Shown one piece after another: positions 8,872 to 18,184 of a stretch of DNA of 64,000 nucleotides. Numbering within the stretch: position 1 is the first letter of the stretch; each line of letters opens with the position of its first letter. The notes under the pieces are model-generated. The model saw only the letters and a program-made list of their open reading frames with translations. It searched no databases and was not told where the DNA came from. The stretch is from G020351775 sp039588335. GTDB taxonomy: Bacteria; Gemmatimonadota; Gemmatimonadetes; Gemmatimonadales; GWC2-71-9. The translations under genes and the position numbers were made by a program. Where the stretch lies: NCBI GenBank assembly GCA_039588335.1, contig JBDGZZ010000003.1, forward strand, positions 3,321 to 67,320, read 5' to 3'.

Positions 8872-9375
8872 ATGAAACAGATCTTGCTGTTGGCTGTTAC
8901 ACTCTCACTGGTATCCGTCGTCGGCTGTGCGGCGGGCGAAGCGGATCCAGATACCGTTGCCCAGGTGCGTCTCGGCATTGGGCTGATCAACTCCGAGCTT
9001 CAGGAGGCATACCGGGCCGGTGACCCGGAGCGTGTGGCGACGCTGTTTGCAGAAGATGTGATCCTCATGCCCAACAAGGCGCCCAGCCTTCACGGATCTG
9101 ATGCCGTACGAAGCCTTCTGACGAACTTCTTCGGGAACTCTACGGTAACTACCTACGATCTCACGACAGATGAACTCCATGTGTACGGTGAGACGGCGTA
9201 CGAGTGGGGTACGTTCCAGTGGAGATCGGTGGTGAGCGAGCAGGACACGATAGTAGAGCAGGGTCGCTACAGCGCGGTCCGCAAAAAGAGCCCCGATGGT
9301 AGATGGCTGATTCACCGTTTGATCGAGAACACGATGCCCGCCGGGCATCCCGATACGAACTCTCCCGGAGGCTGA
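8872..9375 (+). CDS. Lipoprotein with SnoaL/DUF4440-like domain
   Basis: The 167-residue protein has a lipoprotein signal (MKQILLLAVTLSLVSVVGC, lipobox VVGC, Cys19). The rest is an NTF2-like alpha+beta barrel: ELQEAYRAGDPERVATLFAE, DVILMPNKAPSLHG, then YGETAYEWGTFQWRS and RWLIHRLIENTMP, typical of DUF4440/SnoaL relatives. Such domains may bind small ligands or act as cyclases or isomerases; no catalytic assignment is possible. It is followed 7 nt later by a GyrI-like protein on the same strand. Confidence 0.7.
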   Translation: MKQILLLAVTLSLVSVVGCAAGEADPDTVAQVRLGIGLINSELQEAYRAGDPERVATLFAEDVILMPNKAPSLHGSDAVRSLLTNFFGNSTVTTYDLTTDELHVYGETAYEWGTFQWRSVVSEQDTIVEQGRYSAVRKKSPDGRWLIHRLIENTMPAGHPDTNSPGG

Positions 9376-9382
9376 TTCAGCC

Positions 9383-9865
9383 ATGATCGATCTGGACGTT
9401 CGCATCGTACGGCTTGGACCGATGAGTGTAGCGAGTGTCCGGGCCGTCGGTGAAGCACCCGAGAGCGACGCCTGGGGGAAGCTTCGTACATGGGCCGAGC
9501 CTCGGGACCTGCTTGCCGATAACGATTCGCATCCGGTGTTCGGCTTCAACAATCCCAACCCATCTCGAGATCGTAAAGACTACGGTTACGAACTGTGGAT
9601 CAAGGTCGAGCCGGACATCGCACCCTCCGCCGAAGTCCAGACCAAGGACTTCGCGGGTGGGCTATACGCAGTGACCGAGTGCAGGCTCCATGGTGATCCG
9701 AAGGGCAGCGTGCCTGAAGTTTGGAGAGCCCTGTGGGAGTGGACCAAGTCGAGTGAATACACCTGGCGGCAGGACACGCACGAGCTGGAAAGGGTGAGAA
9801 ACCCGCGGGCTGGTGAAGAGGAGCTGGTGTTGGAGCTGTATCTACCGATACGGGAAGACGCCTGA
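9383..9865 (+). CDS. GyrI-like / effector-binding-domain protein
   Basis: The 160-residue protein resembles the GyrI-like small-molecule-binding (SHS2-type) domain. It opens with LDVRIVRLGPMSVASVRAVG, has YGYELWIKVEPD in the middle and LYAVTECRLHGDPKGSVPEVW-type text before a C-terminal strand LVLELYLPI. No DNA-binding domain is attached, so it is a stand-alone binder. Stand-alone members can bind or hydrolyse toxic small molecules; that is family knowledge and not shown here. It is convergent with lolA, 15 nt apart. Confidence 0.65.
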   Translation: MIDLDVRIVRLGPMSVASVRAVGEAPESDAWGKLRTWAEPRDLLADNDSHPVFGFNNPNPSRDRKDYGYELWIKVEPDIAPSAEVQTKDFAGGLYAVTECRLHGDPKGSVPEVWRALWEWTKSSEYTWRQDTHELERVRNPRAGEEELVLELYLPIREDA

Positions 9866-9880
9866 GTCTACGTGTGGTCC

Positions 9881-10525
9881 TTAAGGGGTGACAATACGGA
9901 CGCCTTCGGGCACCACGAAGCTCAACTCAGATTCGGGAATCGGTTGCCCAGTTACTAGGCTTTCGAACACGAGCGTGCGCTGTTGCCCCGAGCGCTCTCG
10001 AACCGCCAACCTGATGAGAAGGCCGGTCTCTCTAGATATGGCGATCTCAGCCATTCGAAACGGAAGATCCTCGTAGCGTGGGGCAAGTCTCACCACGTCC
10101 GCTACCTCTCCACTCAGAGTGTCCACTCCGACGTACGATGCGCGATAGTGCTCTAACGGCCGGTCGACGAACTGAGCCAACAGGTTGGGGCTCGCTGCCC
10201 CTTGGTTGGGTATCGGTTGTCTGATGACCTGATCCGGTACCGTGCTTGGCGTGAATGCCCATAACCATGTCCCATCCACCACGATTCGGTCGCCGACCGG
10301 GTTACTGAATCGCATTGCAAAACGACTCGGGGGCGCCAGAAACAGCATCCCACGCGTTTCCTCGGGCGCTCCCAACATCGGGTTCGAGATCGTTTGAGTG
10401 AACTGTGCTTGTAGTGTCTCTATCCTCTGATAGACATACTCGGCACGCATGAGCGCCGACATCGCATCCTGTGCTGACAGCGGCGACGTTATGAGCGCCA
10501 CAAGTAGGATCCCGGAGGGTCTCAT
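9881..10525 (-). CDS. lolA: Outer-membrane lipoprotein carrier protein LolA
   Basis: The 214-residue periplasmic protein has a signal peptide (MRPSGILLVALITSPLSAQD) followed by the LolA beta-sheet region: RIETLQAQFTQTISN, then GMLFLAPPSRFAMRF, IVVDGTWLWAFTP, and a repeat of strands up to LSFVVPEGVRIVTP. LolA takes lipoproteins from the LolCDE complex to the outer membrane, which supports a diderm cell. Its ATG overlaps the stop of the DAHP synthase gene (ATGA). It is the last gene of the long minus-strand run. Confidence 0.85.
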   Translation of the reverse strand: MRPSGILLVALITSPLSAQDAMSALMRAEYVYQRIETLQAQFTQTISNPMLGAPEETRGMLFLAPPSRFAMRFSNPVGDRIVVDGTWLWAFTPSTVPDQVIRQPIPNQGAASPNLLAQFVDRPLEHYRASYVGVDTLSGEVADVVRLAPRYEDLPFRMAEIAISRETGLLIRLAVRERSGQQRTLVFESLVTGQPIPESELSFVVPEGVRIVTP

Positions 10526-11565
10526 GCCCTCAACGAGGCGAGCGGTTTTGCTATCCGCCGGCCACTTGCCGCTGCAATTCCTCGAGCCTGGTTCATGAGC
10601 TCGGCGAACTGCTCGGGATAGAGGGTCTGCGCGCCGTCAGAGAGGGCCTTGTCGGGAGATGCATGTACCTCGACCATGATCCCGTGGGCACCAGCAGCCA
10701 CAGCCGCACGTGCCATCGGGATCACTTTGTCGCGGCGTCCAGTTGCGTGGCTCGGGTCTGCGATTATCGGAAGGTGCGATAGCGATTGCACCACCGGGAT
10801 TGCGGTCAGATCGAACACGTTGCGTGTACTGTTGTCGAAGCTGCGGATGCCGCGCTCGCACAGGATGACTTCGTGGTTGCCCTCTGCCAGAAGGTACTCT
10901 GCAGACAGGAGCAATTCGTTGATCGTCGCTGCGATTCCACGCTTGAGCAGGACCGGCTTGCCCACCTTGCCGGCGCGCTTGAGCAGCGAGAAGTTTTGCA
11001 TGTTCCGCGCGCCGATCTGAATGATGTCCGCATATTTGGCGACCAGGTCGACCCCTTCCGGGTCTATGGCCTCAGTGACTACCAGAAGGCCTGTTTCCTC
11101 TCGCGCTTTGGCCAACAACTCCAGGCCCTGCTCGCCCAGTCCCTGGAAGGAATAAGGTGACGTGCGCGGCTTGAACGCACCTCCTCGGAGGACAGATGCG
11201 CCAGCCTCTCGAACCAGCCGGGCGGTCTCGATGATCTGAGTCTCCGACTCCACGGAACAAGGTCCGGCCATGACGACTACCTCGTCACCACCTATGGCCA
11301 GGCCTCCGGGCAATTCCACTATTGTGGGCTCTTGTTTCCACTCTCGCGAAACCTGCTTGTAGGGCTGCGTTACGTGGATGATTTCCTTGACACCAGGCAG
11401 AGTTGCTAAGAGAGAAGCGTCAACCCGACCGTCGTTGCCCACCAGGCCGACGGCTGTCCGCTGGGCGCCAGGCATAGGGCATGCCTGGTAACCCAATGTT
11501 TCTATGGTGTCGACAACGCGTTGCACCTGATCAGAATCGGCGCCGTGCTCCATTACAACTAGCAT
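10522..11565 (-). CDS. aroF: 3-deoxy-7-phosphoheptulonate (DAHP) synthase, with N-terminal ferredoxin-like regulatory domain
   Basis: The 347-residue enzyme catalyses the first step of aromatic amino-acid synthesis from PEP and erythrose 4-phosphate. Residues 1-70 form a ferredoxin-like domain (MLVVMEHGADSDQVQRVVDT) as in the Thermotoga-type enzyme, where it mediates feedback control. The TIM barrel carries VVVMAGPCSVES, VLRGGAFKPRTSPYSFQG, GARNMQNFSLLK, KRGIAATINELL, ERGIRSFD and IADPSHATGRRD. A GGAA/AGGA site lies 7 nt before the ATG. It sits between an RNase Z-like gene and lolA, not with other aro genes. Confidence 0.92.
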   Translation of the reverse strand: MLVVMEHGADSDQVQRVVDTIETLGYQACPMPGAQRTAVGLVGNDGRVDASLLATLPGVKEIIHVTQPYKQVSREWKQEPTIVELPGGLAIGGDEVVVMAGPCSVESETQIIETARLVREAGASVLRGGAFKPRTSPYSFQGLGEQGLELLAKAREETGLLVVTEAIDPEGVDLVAKYADIIQIGARNMQNFSLLKRAGKVGKPVLLKRGIAATINELLLSAEYLLAEGNHEVILCERGIRSFDNSTRNVFDLTAIPVVQSLSHLPIIADPSHATGRRDKVIPMARAAVAAGAHGIMVEVHASPDKALSDGAQTLYPEQFAELMNQARGIAAASGRRIAKPLASLRA

Positions 11566-11574
11566 ACGAGATTC

Positions 11575-12345
11575 CTAACCGTCATTACCGACTTGAAACC
11601 GGGCTCCGTCGAACGCGAGGTCAACCGGAGCACCGTAGGCTTGTGACGCGACAGCGGCGGGGTCGACATCGTCGAACAGCGGATAGAAGTGGGTCAACAC
11701 CAGCTTCCGCGCCCGGGCAGCCTGTCCCAACTCACCAGCGAGTTTGGGCGTCAAATGTACGTCGATCGCTCGGTGATCGGGTAGCGAACACTCCGCCAAC
11801 AAGAGGTCGCACCCTGAGGCCCAGGTTGCCAGTGCATCGCTGGGGCCCGTGTCGCCCGTGTACACCAAATGGCCCGTTCTATCCCGTACCGCGTAAGCCA
11901 CGCTGTGTTCCGTATGGGGGGTGTCGAATGCTTCGAGCGTGAGGCCGTCGGCCAACACAATCGGCATCTGCGGCACAATCTCAGCCACCTCCAAGGGGTA
12001 CCCGGGTTCGAGCACCCATTCACCCAGCGCTCCGGCCAGCATGACGAGCCGAGAACGGAAGCCAACGGGACCTATGAGTTGGAGTGGTGCCGAGCGCGCG
12101 GGCTCGATTCCCCATTTCAAGGCGAACAGCAGCGCCGGCAGTTCGCCCCAGTGGTCCACGTGGAAATGACTCAGCGCGACGTGAGTTACCTCGTTCCAGG
12201 GTATACCCAGCGAGGCGGCCCGGTGTAGGGTCCCGGCCCCGCAGTCCAGCAATAGCCGGGTCTGTCCGGCAGTTACCCAGTGTGCCGGGGCTGTGCGCTC
12301 GCTCGAGGGAGCTACAGTGCCACTTCCGATTACCACTAGTTGCAT
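11575..12345 (-). CDS. Metallo-beta-lactamase-fold hydrolase, RNase Z-like
   Basis: The 256-residue protein has the ElaC/RNase Z-like arrangement: a first strand MQLVVIGSGTVAP, the metal motif SHFHVDHWGELPAL (HxHxDH), a mid HT in FDTPHTEHSVAY, the Asp in VYTGDTGPSDAL and a final THFYPLFDD His. It is shorter than tRNase Z enzymes and lacks an obvious flexible arm, so tRNA processing is not certain; other phosphodiesterase roles are possible. The stop of the upstream protease gene overlaps its ATG (TAATG). Confidence 0.75.
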   Translation of the reverse strand: MQLVVIGSGTVAPSSERTAPAHWVTAGQTRLLLDCGAGTLHRAASLGIPWNEVTHVALSHFHVDHWGELPALLFALKWGIEPARSAPLQLIGPVGFRSRLVMLAGALGEWVLEPGYPLEVAEIVPQMPIVLADGLTLEAFDTPHTEHSVAYAVRDRTGHLVYTGDTGPSDALATWASGCDLLLAECSLPDHRAIDVHLTPKLAGELGQAARARKLVLTHFYPLFDDVDPAAVASQAYGAPVDLAFDGARFQVGNDG

Positions 12346-14615
12346 TAGAAATCCCGACCCATGAACACAATTCGCTTCAGGAATGTGCCGTCCGGTGTCT
12401 TGAGCCGAGCCAGGTATATTCCGCGCGTGACTGCCCTTCCTTGGGAGTCAGTCCCGCCCCATTGCAGACGGGAATCACAACTGTCCTGTTGACCCGAACT
12501 ACCGCGGCCATATCGGCCGGCCTCCAGTATCGTGGGGAACTCGGTTCCCGGTACGAGATTACGTACCACGTGCCCGCGGACGTCGAGGATGTCTAGCTGA
12601 GCCTCACCGGCGTGCGCCAGGTCGAACCACAGGCAGGTCGATCTCACTCCGGTCGTGGTGTTGGGGAATGGATTGGGGAAGTTCTGAAACAGCAGTGTCT
12701 TAGTCGGAATCGACTCGTCCACGATCAAGAACGTGCTTTGGCTTTCCGTCACTGTACTGTCATCGCCCAACCACGATACCACCTGCCACTTGTAGGGTGT
12801 GTTGAGGTCCAAGTCTTGTGCTGTCGTATACTCGGTCTCCGGGTGGTCCGTAATGGTGAATGCCGGAAACTCATTGTCCACTCGGAATACGGTGACATCG
12901 TACGTGAAAGGTCCCGGTGGACTGATCACGTCGGGCGATTCCCAGACCAGCGTTGGCCTTCGTTCGCGGATAGTCGCACCCTGCGGCTCATTGAAGGTGA
13001 GTAGACTAGCCCAATCCGGCGCGACGTACTCGTCGGTCACCGGCAGAGTGAGCGTCAGCGAGTCGGCCGATGTTGCGGAGAGTTCCAGAGCGATTCGGTC
13101 ACCCGGTCTCAACAGGGTGGACAGCTGCAGTTCAGTTTCGGTGAGTGTAGTGTCCACCAAGACCTCTGAGAACGTAGTGTCGGTAGCGACCCTGATTCCG
13201 TAAGTGACGGGTCGGGCGAACGAGGGGACGCCGGGAGCATCCCAAGTGATGAGTGGAGTCACGGAGGTCAAGACCGAGCCCGCCGGGCTCGTGACCAACA
13301 CGCCCCGTGGGAAAGATGCGGCTACCGCCGAATTTGGCCGGCCCCATCCAGTCAAGGAATCGGGGTTGCTTCGGTTGGAGGCCGTTCGCTTCAGAGCCTC
13401 GAGTACCTCGGCGGGACTGAGAGTCGGATCCACTTGGCGCAGCAGGGCTGCCGTTCCCGCGATCAACGGAGTGCTGAACGACGTCCCATCTTTTCGTGCA
13501 AAACCGGATGGGGCCAGCGGGTCCACCGTGAATATTGCCCGGCCGGGCGCTACCAGGTCCGGCTTGATCCGCCCATCAGCGGTTGGCCCGCGCGAGCTGA
13601 AGGACTGTAGAACTCCCAAGGAGTCTTCCGCCCCCACTGCAATCACCGAGTCGCCGTCCGCTGGTGTCAGCAGCGAGCCAAATCCCTGTGTGCCGCTGTT
13701 ACCGACGGCCGTGACGACGACGATGCCGCGTGCTGCAGCTTGATCTGCTGCGATGGTGGTGATGGCGACGTCGCCGTTCAAGTCCGCGAATGAGTAGCTA
13801 AACAGGTCGTCGAATCCGAGGTAGGTGAGGCTGGAACTGACTACGTCCGCCCCTAGTGAGTCTGCCCACTCCAGGGCTGCTACGTATGCGTCTTCCTCGG
13901 TCCTGAACTCACCTCGTATGTCCTCCGTCTTGGCCAATATGTACTCGGCGTCGGGTGCGATACCGATGATCTGGTTCGGCAAGTTTGCGGCTAGGAGGGA
14001 CCATACGCTCGTGCCATGTTGTGATGCTCCGGCCGGATCGCCCGGCTCGTTGCGAACGATGGAGTCGCCGTCTACGAAATCTCGCTGCGCCACCACCCTC
14101 GCTCCAACGAACGCCGCGTGTTCCGTCTCGAACCCGGTATCCAAGATCGCTATGCGCACACCACTGCCCGTCAATCCGTGCTCCACCAACGGAAACACGT
14201 TGAGTCTGCGCAACGGCATGGCGGACGCACCAAAGAGTGTATCAACTCCCGCTGCGACTGCAGCAGGGGCGAGCGATCGGACAACGACGGTGGGAAGGCT
14301 TCGCTTGCCGCTGAAACGGGCTACCGGCTGTATGTGTTGCAGTCGGCTCGACCGTCGAGTTTGCTCGAGTTGAGTCGAGGTCAAATCGGCAGAGACTGCG
14401 TGAAGCCAACGGCTGCGGTGCCGGACACGGCCGCCGACTTGAGCTACGAGTTGCTCAATTTGGCTCAGGGAGAATGTGGGCCGAACCATCAACCAGACGG
14501 CCACCGTGTCCTGCCGTTGGAAGTTCGCCAGAGCGGGCGAAACGGTGGGTTGCTGTGCTTGTACCGCCGTCGCAACAATGATCAGGGCTCCGACGATGGC
14601 AGCCCTACGGATCAA
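12345..14615 (-). CDS. Secreted subtilisin-like (S8) protease with FlgD/T9SS-type C-terminal domain
   Basis: The 756-residue protein starts at TTG 14615, which overlaps the smc stop (TTGA) and has a GGAGG site about 10 nt upstream. A signal peptide follows (MIRRAAIVGALIIVATAVQA). The S8 triad is Asp159 (AILDTGFE), His200 (QHGTSVW) and Ser379 (DGTSFSTPLIAG), with the oxyanion Asn306 (AVGNSG). Two fibronectin-like segments follow (PLITWDAPGVPS and RPTLVWESPDV). The last 114 residues open with FQNFPNPF (from 643) and end in IYLARLKTPDG..FLKRIVFMGRDF, a FlgD-Ig/type-A sorting-domain pattern. The upstream open frame to 14831 overlaps smc and is rejected as the start. Confidence 0.85.
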   Translation of the reverse strand: MIRRAAIVGALIIVATAVQAQQPTVSPALANFQRQDTVAVWLMVRPTFSLSQIEQLVAQVGGRVRHRSRWLHAVSADLTSTQLEQTRRSSRLQHIQPVARFSGKRSLPTVVVRSLAPAAVAAGVDTLFGASAMPLRRLNVFPLVEHGLTGSGVRIAILDTGFETEHAAFVGARVVAQRDFVDGDSIVRNEPGDPAGASQHGTSVWSLLAANLPNQIIGIAPDAEYILAKTEDIRGEFRTEEDAYVAALEWADSLGADVVSSSLTYLGFDDLFSYSFADLNGDVAITTIAADQAAARGIVVVTAVGNSGTQGFGSLLTPADGDSVIAVGAEDSLGVLQSFSSRGPTADGRIKPDLVAPGRAIFTVDPLAPSGFARKDGTSFSTPLIAGTAALLRQVDPTLSPAEVLEALKRTASNRSNPDSLTGWGRPNSAVAASFPRGVLVTSPAGSVLTSVTPLITWDAPGVPSFARPVTYGIRVATDTTFSEVLVDTTLTETELQLSTLLRPGDRIALELSATSADSLTLTLPVTDEYVAPDWASLLTFNEPQGATIRERRPTLVWESPDVISPPGPFTYDVTVFRVDNEFPAFTITDHPETEYTTAQDLDLNTPYKWQVVSWLGDDSTVTESQSTFLIVDESIPTKTLLFQNFPNPFPNTTTGVRSTCLWFDLAHAGEAQLDILDVRGHVVRNLVPGTEFPTILEAGRYGRGSSGQQDSCDSRLQWGGTDSQGRAVTRGIYLARLKTPDGTFLKRIVFMGRDF

Positions 14616-17600
14616 GACGCCACCGCCTCCTGGCCCAAACGTACTCCGACGATGGTTGATACTCCGGGTTCCTGCATCGTCACTCCGTAGACGGAATCCG
14701 CAACCTGCATTGTGCGCGGATTGTGAGTGATCACGATGAACTGCGTATCCAGCTTGAATTCGTCCAGTAGACGCACAAATCGAGTCACATTCGCGTCGTC
14801 TAGTGGTGCATCCACCTCGTCCAGCAAGCAAAACGGTGCTGGCTTGGTCAGGTAGATGGAGAACAATAGTGACAGTGCCACGAGCGCCCGCTCACCCGAA
14901 GACAGCAAGTGGATGCGTTGCGTACGCTTGCCACGCGGTGCTGCGAAGATCTCGATCACACTTTCCAACGGGTCGCCCTCGTCCATCAGCCGTACGTCGC
15001 ATTCACCGCCCTCGAACAGAGTCTGGAAGACGTTGCCGAAGTTCTCGCGGATCTGCTCGAAGGTCTCCACGAACATCTTGCGTGCGGTCTCGTCGATTTC
15101 TCGCAGTGCCTGTAGCAGGCCTTTCCGAGCTTCCACGAGATCGTCGCGCTGCTCTTGGAGGAACTGAAGGCGCTTGACCTCCTCGGCGTGCTCGTGAACC
15201 GCCAGCGGGTTCACCGGCCCGAGTGCCTCGAGGGCTCGGGCGAGTCGTTCCGCCTCTTCCTCCAGGATCGCGGTGTCGCCATCGATTTCACCGGCGCTCT
15301 CGAGTAACTCGCGCAGCGGTTTGTGCCACTCAACTTCAATCCGTTCCACCAAGGCCTGCCTGTGGCCGGCCGATTGGGTCAGTTCGAGTTCCGCTTGGTG
15401 GGCTTCTTCGTTCAACTGCTCCAGATTGTCACGGGCCCGATTAATAGACTCATCCGCAGCCGCGACCGCGGCATCGGAGGTGCGAACCGCCTGCTCCGCC
15501 TCAACCGCCGCAGTCTCCACTTGTTGGATCGTGACGCGACGTTCGGCTAGAGCATCGTCCCACTTTGCGCGGTTCTCAGTAGTCTCTCGAGTGTTTTCCT
15601 CGATCTCACCCATCTCTCGCTCGAGGGAAGCCATTTCTTCTCTGGCACTTGCCAGAGTCTTGCTTGCTCGAGACTCACTCTCTCGTGCCGACTGTTCCCG
15701 TGCCGATACCTGTGCTTCTTCTACCTGCCAGTGTACACGCCGTTCACGTGCCGCCTCTTGGGCCGACTCCAGGTCAGAGAGCGTCGTGCGATGACTTTCT
15801 AGATCGCGCCCCAGCCGTTCGCGTTCTTGCTCCGATGCGATGAGCTCCTGCTCGAGTTTCTTGAGACGTTCGGAACGTTCCTCGAGGCGCTGAGTCAACC
15901 GGCGAACCGATTGGTCGGCTTCGGATTTTTCCCGCTCAGCACGATGCTGATCTCGCACGGCATCGTCGCTGGCACCCTGCGCCTCGCGCAGTGATTGGCG
16001 GGCTCGGTCGGCCTGGGCATTGGCGCCTTCCAAGCTTCTTTCGGCCGACTGCTGTAGATCCGCAGCTCCCTTGGCCGCCGCGCTGAGTCTGTTCAGTTCG
16101 CCCTCGGCGTTCTTCAGTTGCTCAACCAGGGAATCCAGTTCGGCACGGCGCCTGATGGGACCGCTGGTATCAGCGCTGGGAAGGTAGATCGATCCATTGG
16201 AACGCCGGATCGCCTCGTTGCCTGGTCCGAGCGAACTGGATCCCGCCAACAGAGCGCGCACCCAGTCCTGAGCCGGTGGGTCGACCGTCAGCTCGAGCGG
16301 GCGCTCCGTCGTAATTGCGGTCGGACCGGGCGATACGGGCAGCAGCACCAGGGGGCCCGGTTGCGCCTCGCCATGCCACTCTCGTACCGATGCAACTGTC
16401 GCATGATCCAGCACCAGCACGGCGTGTAGCCAGTCGGCCAGCAGGTGCTCCATTCTGCGTGCGTCCGACTCGGAGGTGGACACGTAGTCGCTCAGCGGAC
16501 CGAGAATCGCACCGTCACCAAACCGGTCCCGGTTGAGGAGCAACTCTCGAGCGGCCGGGGCGAGTCCCTCACGGGCTCTCTGAAGCTCTTCGAGCGCTCC
16601 CTTGCGGGCTCCCAGCTGAGCAATTGTCTCTTCGGCCGATCGCAGCTCGATCCGGAGTGCCGCATCGTGTTCACGAGCCGCTGCCAGGCTGTGTCGTGCT
16701 CGTTCTAATTCGCTGACCGCGGCGCGCTCCTGCCGCTGACGCCCGTCCAGCTCAGCTCGGGCCTGCTCCAACTGCTGGTGGGCAGCATCCAATGTCCGCG
16801 CCGCCACGTCCCGGCGGGCCTCCACCTCGCGCTTCTGCTCGCCCAGTTCTTCCAGCTCGTGCTCGATTGCAGTCCGCTCTCCTTGCAGAGCGCGGAGGAT
16901 CTCTGCCTGGCGTTGGCTGGACGCTTCGGTCTCGCGGACGAGTTCCCGGTGCGAGGCGAGACGCTCGCGTACCTCTTCCTCGCCGGCGGATCTGAGGTCG
17001 AGTTCGGTCTGAACAGATTGGCGCGCCGATTCTGCTGCCTCACGCTCCGCAGCCGCGGCGTCGCGTTCCCGATCCGCCTGCTTCGCGTGCTCGGTTGCCT
17101 GCTGGTGCTCGACCAGTGCTCTTTCTTTCCGGCTGGTTGCGTTGGCCAACCGCTCGGAAGCGAGATTGAGATCTCCCTCGAGCCGCTCTACCTCGACACG
17201 AGTCTCACTCAACCTGCGCTCGAGCTCGGTGCGTCTGGCTTCGGCCGTTGCTCGGGCCTGCACCCGTTCATCCCGCTGTCGTTCCAGTTCGGAGAGGGAC
17301 TCCCGTGCCTGAGGGATCCGAACCGCGAGATCGGTGCGCTTCGCTTTCAGGCCGGACTCCTCCTGATCCATCCGGACCAAAGCACGGCGGGTCAGGGTCA
17401 TCACGATTCCGCAGCGCTCGGCAACGAACTTGTCGTAGCGCTCCGCCTTGCCCCGCTGACGGGCCAGAGAGCGTACCTGTGTTTGCACCTCGGATATGAG
17501 GTCGTCCAGCCTCTGCAGGTCCTCCGAGGTCCGCTCGAGCCTGCGTTCCGTGCTGATCTTGCGATCCCGGTACAGACCTATGCCTGCCGCCTCCTCGAAC

Positions 17601-18079
17601 AGAGACCGCCTCTCGTCAGGTCGATCCGAGAGCAACCGGTCGATCATCTGAGCTTCGATGACTACTCCCACATCGCTACCGAGACCGGTACCGTGCAGCA
17701 GGTCCTGAACGTCTCTCAGCCGCACCGGGGAGCCGTTCACCAAGTAGTCGCTCTGACCGTTGCGTGACAGCCTACGGGTCACCACCACTTCGCCGTAGGC
17801 GACAGCCATGCTCTCGTCGCTGTTGTCGAGGTGGAGTGCTACCTCTGCGATATTGATGGGGCGTCGCTTGGCTGAACCTTGAAAGATCACTTCGTCCATC
17901 TTGGCGCCACGCAGGAGGCGCACGCGCTGCTCACCCAATACCCAGCGAACTGCGTCGGATATATTTGACTTGCCGCAACCGTTCGGGCCGACGATTGCCG
18001 TCACGCCGTCCTCGAATGGGAGCTGAATCGTATCTGCAAAGGACTTGAATCCCGACAGCTCGAGCCGGGTGAGTTTCAT
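14612..18079 (-). CDS. smc: Chromosome partition protein SMC
   Basis: The 1155-residue ATPase organises and segregates the chromosome. The Walker A motif GPNGCGKS is at residues 31-38, followed by the conserved AVRWVLGEQ. Two long coiled coils (heavy in E, R, Q, A) flank a hinge near the middle (FGDGAILGPLSDYV onwards). The C-terminal ATPase half has the signature LLSSGERALVALSLLFSIYL, Walker B FCLLDEVDAPLDDANV and the D-loop/His switch VITHNPRTM. Length and layout are standard. The stop is shared with the TTG start of the S8 protease. scpA and scpB are not in the window. Confidence 0.96.
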   Translation of the reverse strand: MKLTRLELSGFKSFADTIQLPFEDGVTAIVGPNGCGKSNISDAVRWVLGEQRVRLLRGAKMDEVIFQGSAKRRPINIAEVALHLDNSDESMAVAYGEVVVTRRLSRNGQSDYLVNGSPVRLRDVQDLLHGTGLGSDVGVVIEAQMIDRLLSDRPDERRSLFEEAAGIGLYRDRKISTERRLERTSEDLQRLDDLISEVQTQVRSLARQRGKAERYDKFVAERCGIVMTLTRRALVRMDQEESGLKAKRTDLAVRIPQARESLSELERQRDERVQARATAEARRTELERRLSETRVEVERLEGDLNLASERLANATSRKERALVEHQQATEHAKQADRERDAAAAEREAAESARQSVQTELDLRSAGEEEVRERLASHRELVRETEASSQRQAEILRALQGERTAIEHELEELGEQKREVEARRDVAARTLDAAHQQLEQARAELDGRQRQERAAVSELERARHSLAAAREHDAALRIELRSAEETIAQLGARKGALEELQRAREGLAPAARELLLNRDRFGDGAILGPLSDYVSTSESDARRMEHLLADWLHAVLVLDHATVASVREWHGEAQPGPLVLLPVSPGPTAITTERPLELTVDPPAQDWVRALLAGSSSLGPGNEAIRRSNGSIYLPSADTSGPIRRRAELDSLVEQLKNAEGELNRLSAAAKGAADLQQSAERSLEGANAQADRARQSLREAQGASDDAVRDQHRAEREKSEADQSVRRLTQRLEERSERLKKLEQELIASEQERERLGRDLESHRTTLSDLESAQEAARERRVHWQVEEAQVSAREQSARESESRASKTLASAREEMASLEREMGEIEENTRETTENRAKWDDALAERRVTIQQVETAAVEAEQAVRTSDAAVAAADESINRARDNLEQLNEEAHQAELELTQSAGHRQALVERIEVEWHKPLRELLESAGEIDGDTAILEEEAERLARALEALGPVNPLAVHEHAEEVKRLQFLQEQRDDLVEARKGLLQALREIDETARKMFVETFEQIRENFGNVFQTLFEGGECDVRLMDEGDPLESVIEIFAAPRGKRTQRIHLLSSGERALVALSLLFSIYLTKPAPFCLLDEVDAPLDDANVTRFVRLLDEFKLDTQFIVITHNPRTMQVADSVYGVTMQEPGVSTIVGVRLGQEAVAS

Positions 18080-18184
18080 CGTCTCATTCCTGTAGTCACA
18101 CCGATTGCTGTAAAAGGCATCCAGAAAATGTACGCGGGGAAAACCCGATCCCGAAGGCCCGGTTTACGGCAGTGGGAAATCGCT

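Noticed and set aside
14616..14831. N-terminal extension of the S8 protease frame
   Set aside because: It overlaps the smc C-terminal ATPase motifs and adds Cys/Arg-rich text before a clear signal peptide; the TTG at 14615 is the better start.
16778..17767. Long plus-strand open frame (329 codons) opposite smc
   Set aside because: It lies fully antisense to conserved smc coiled-coil sequence; the composition is a shadow of Arg/Glu-rich codons and there is no ribosome site or family similarity.
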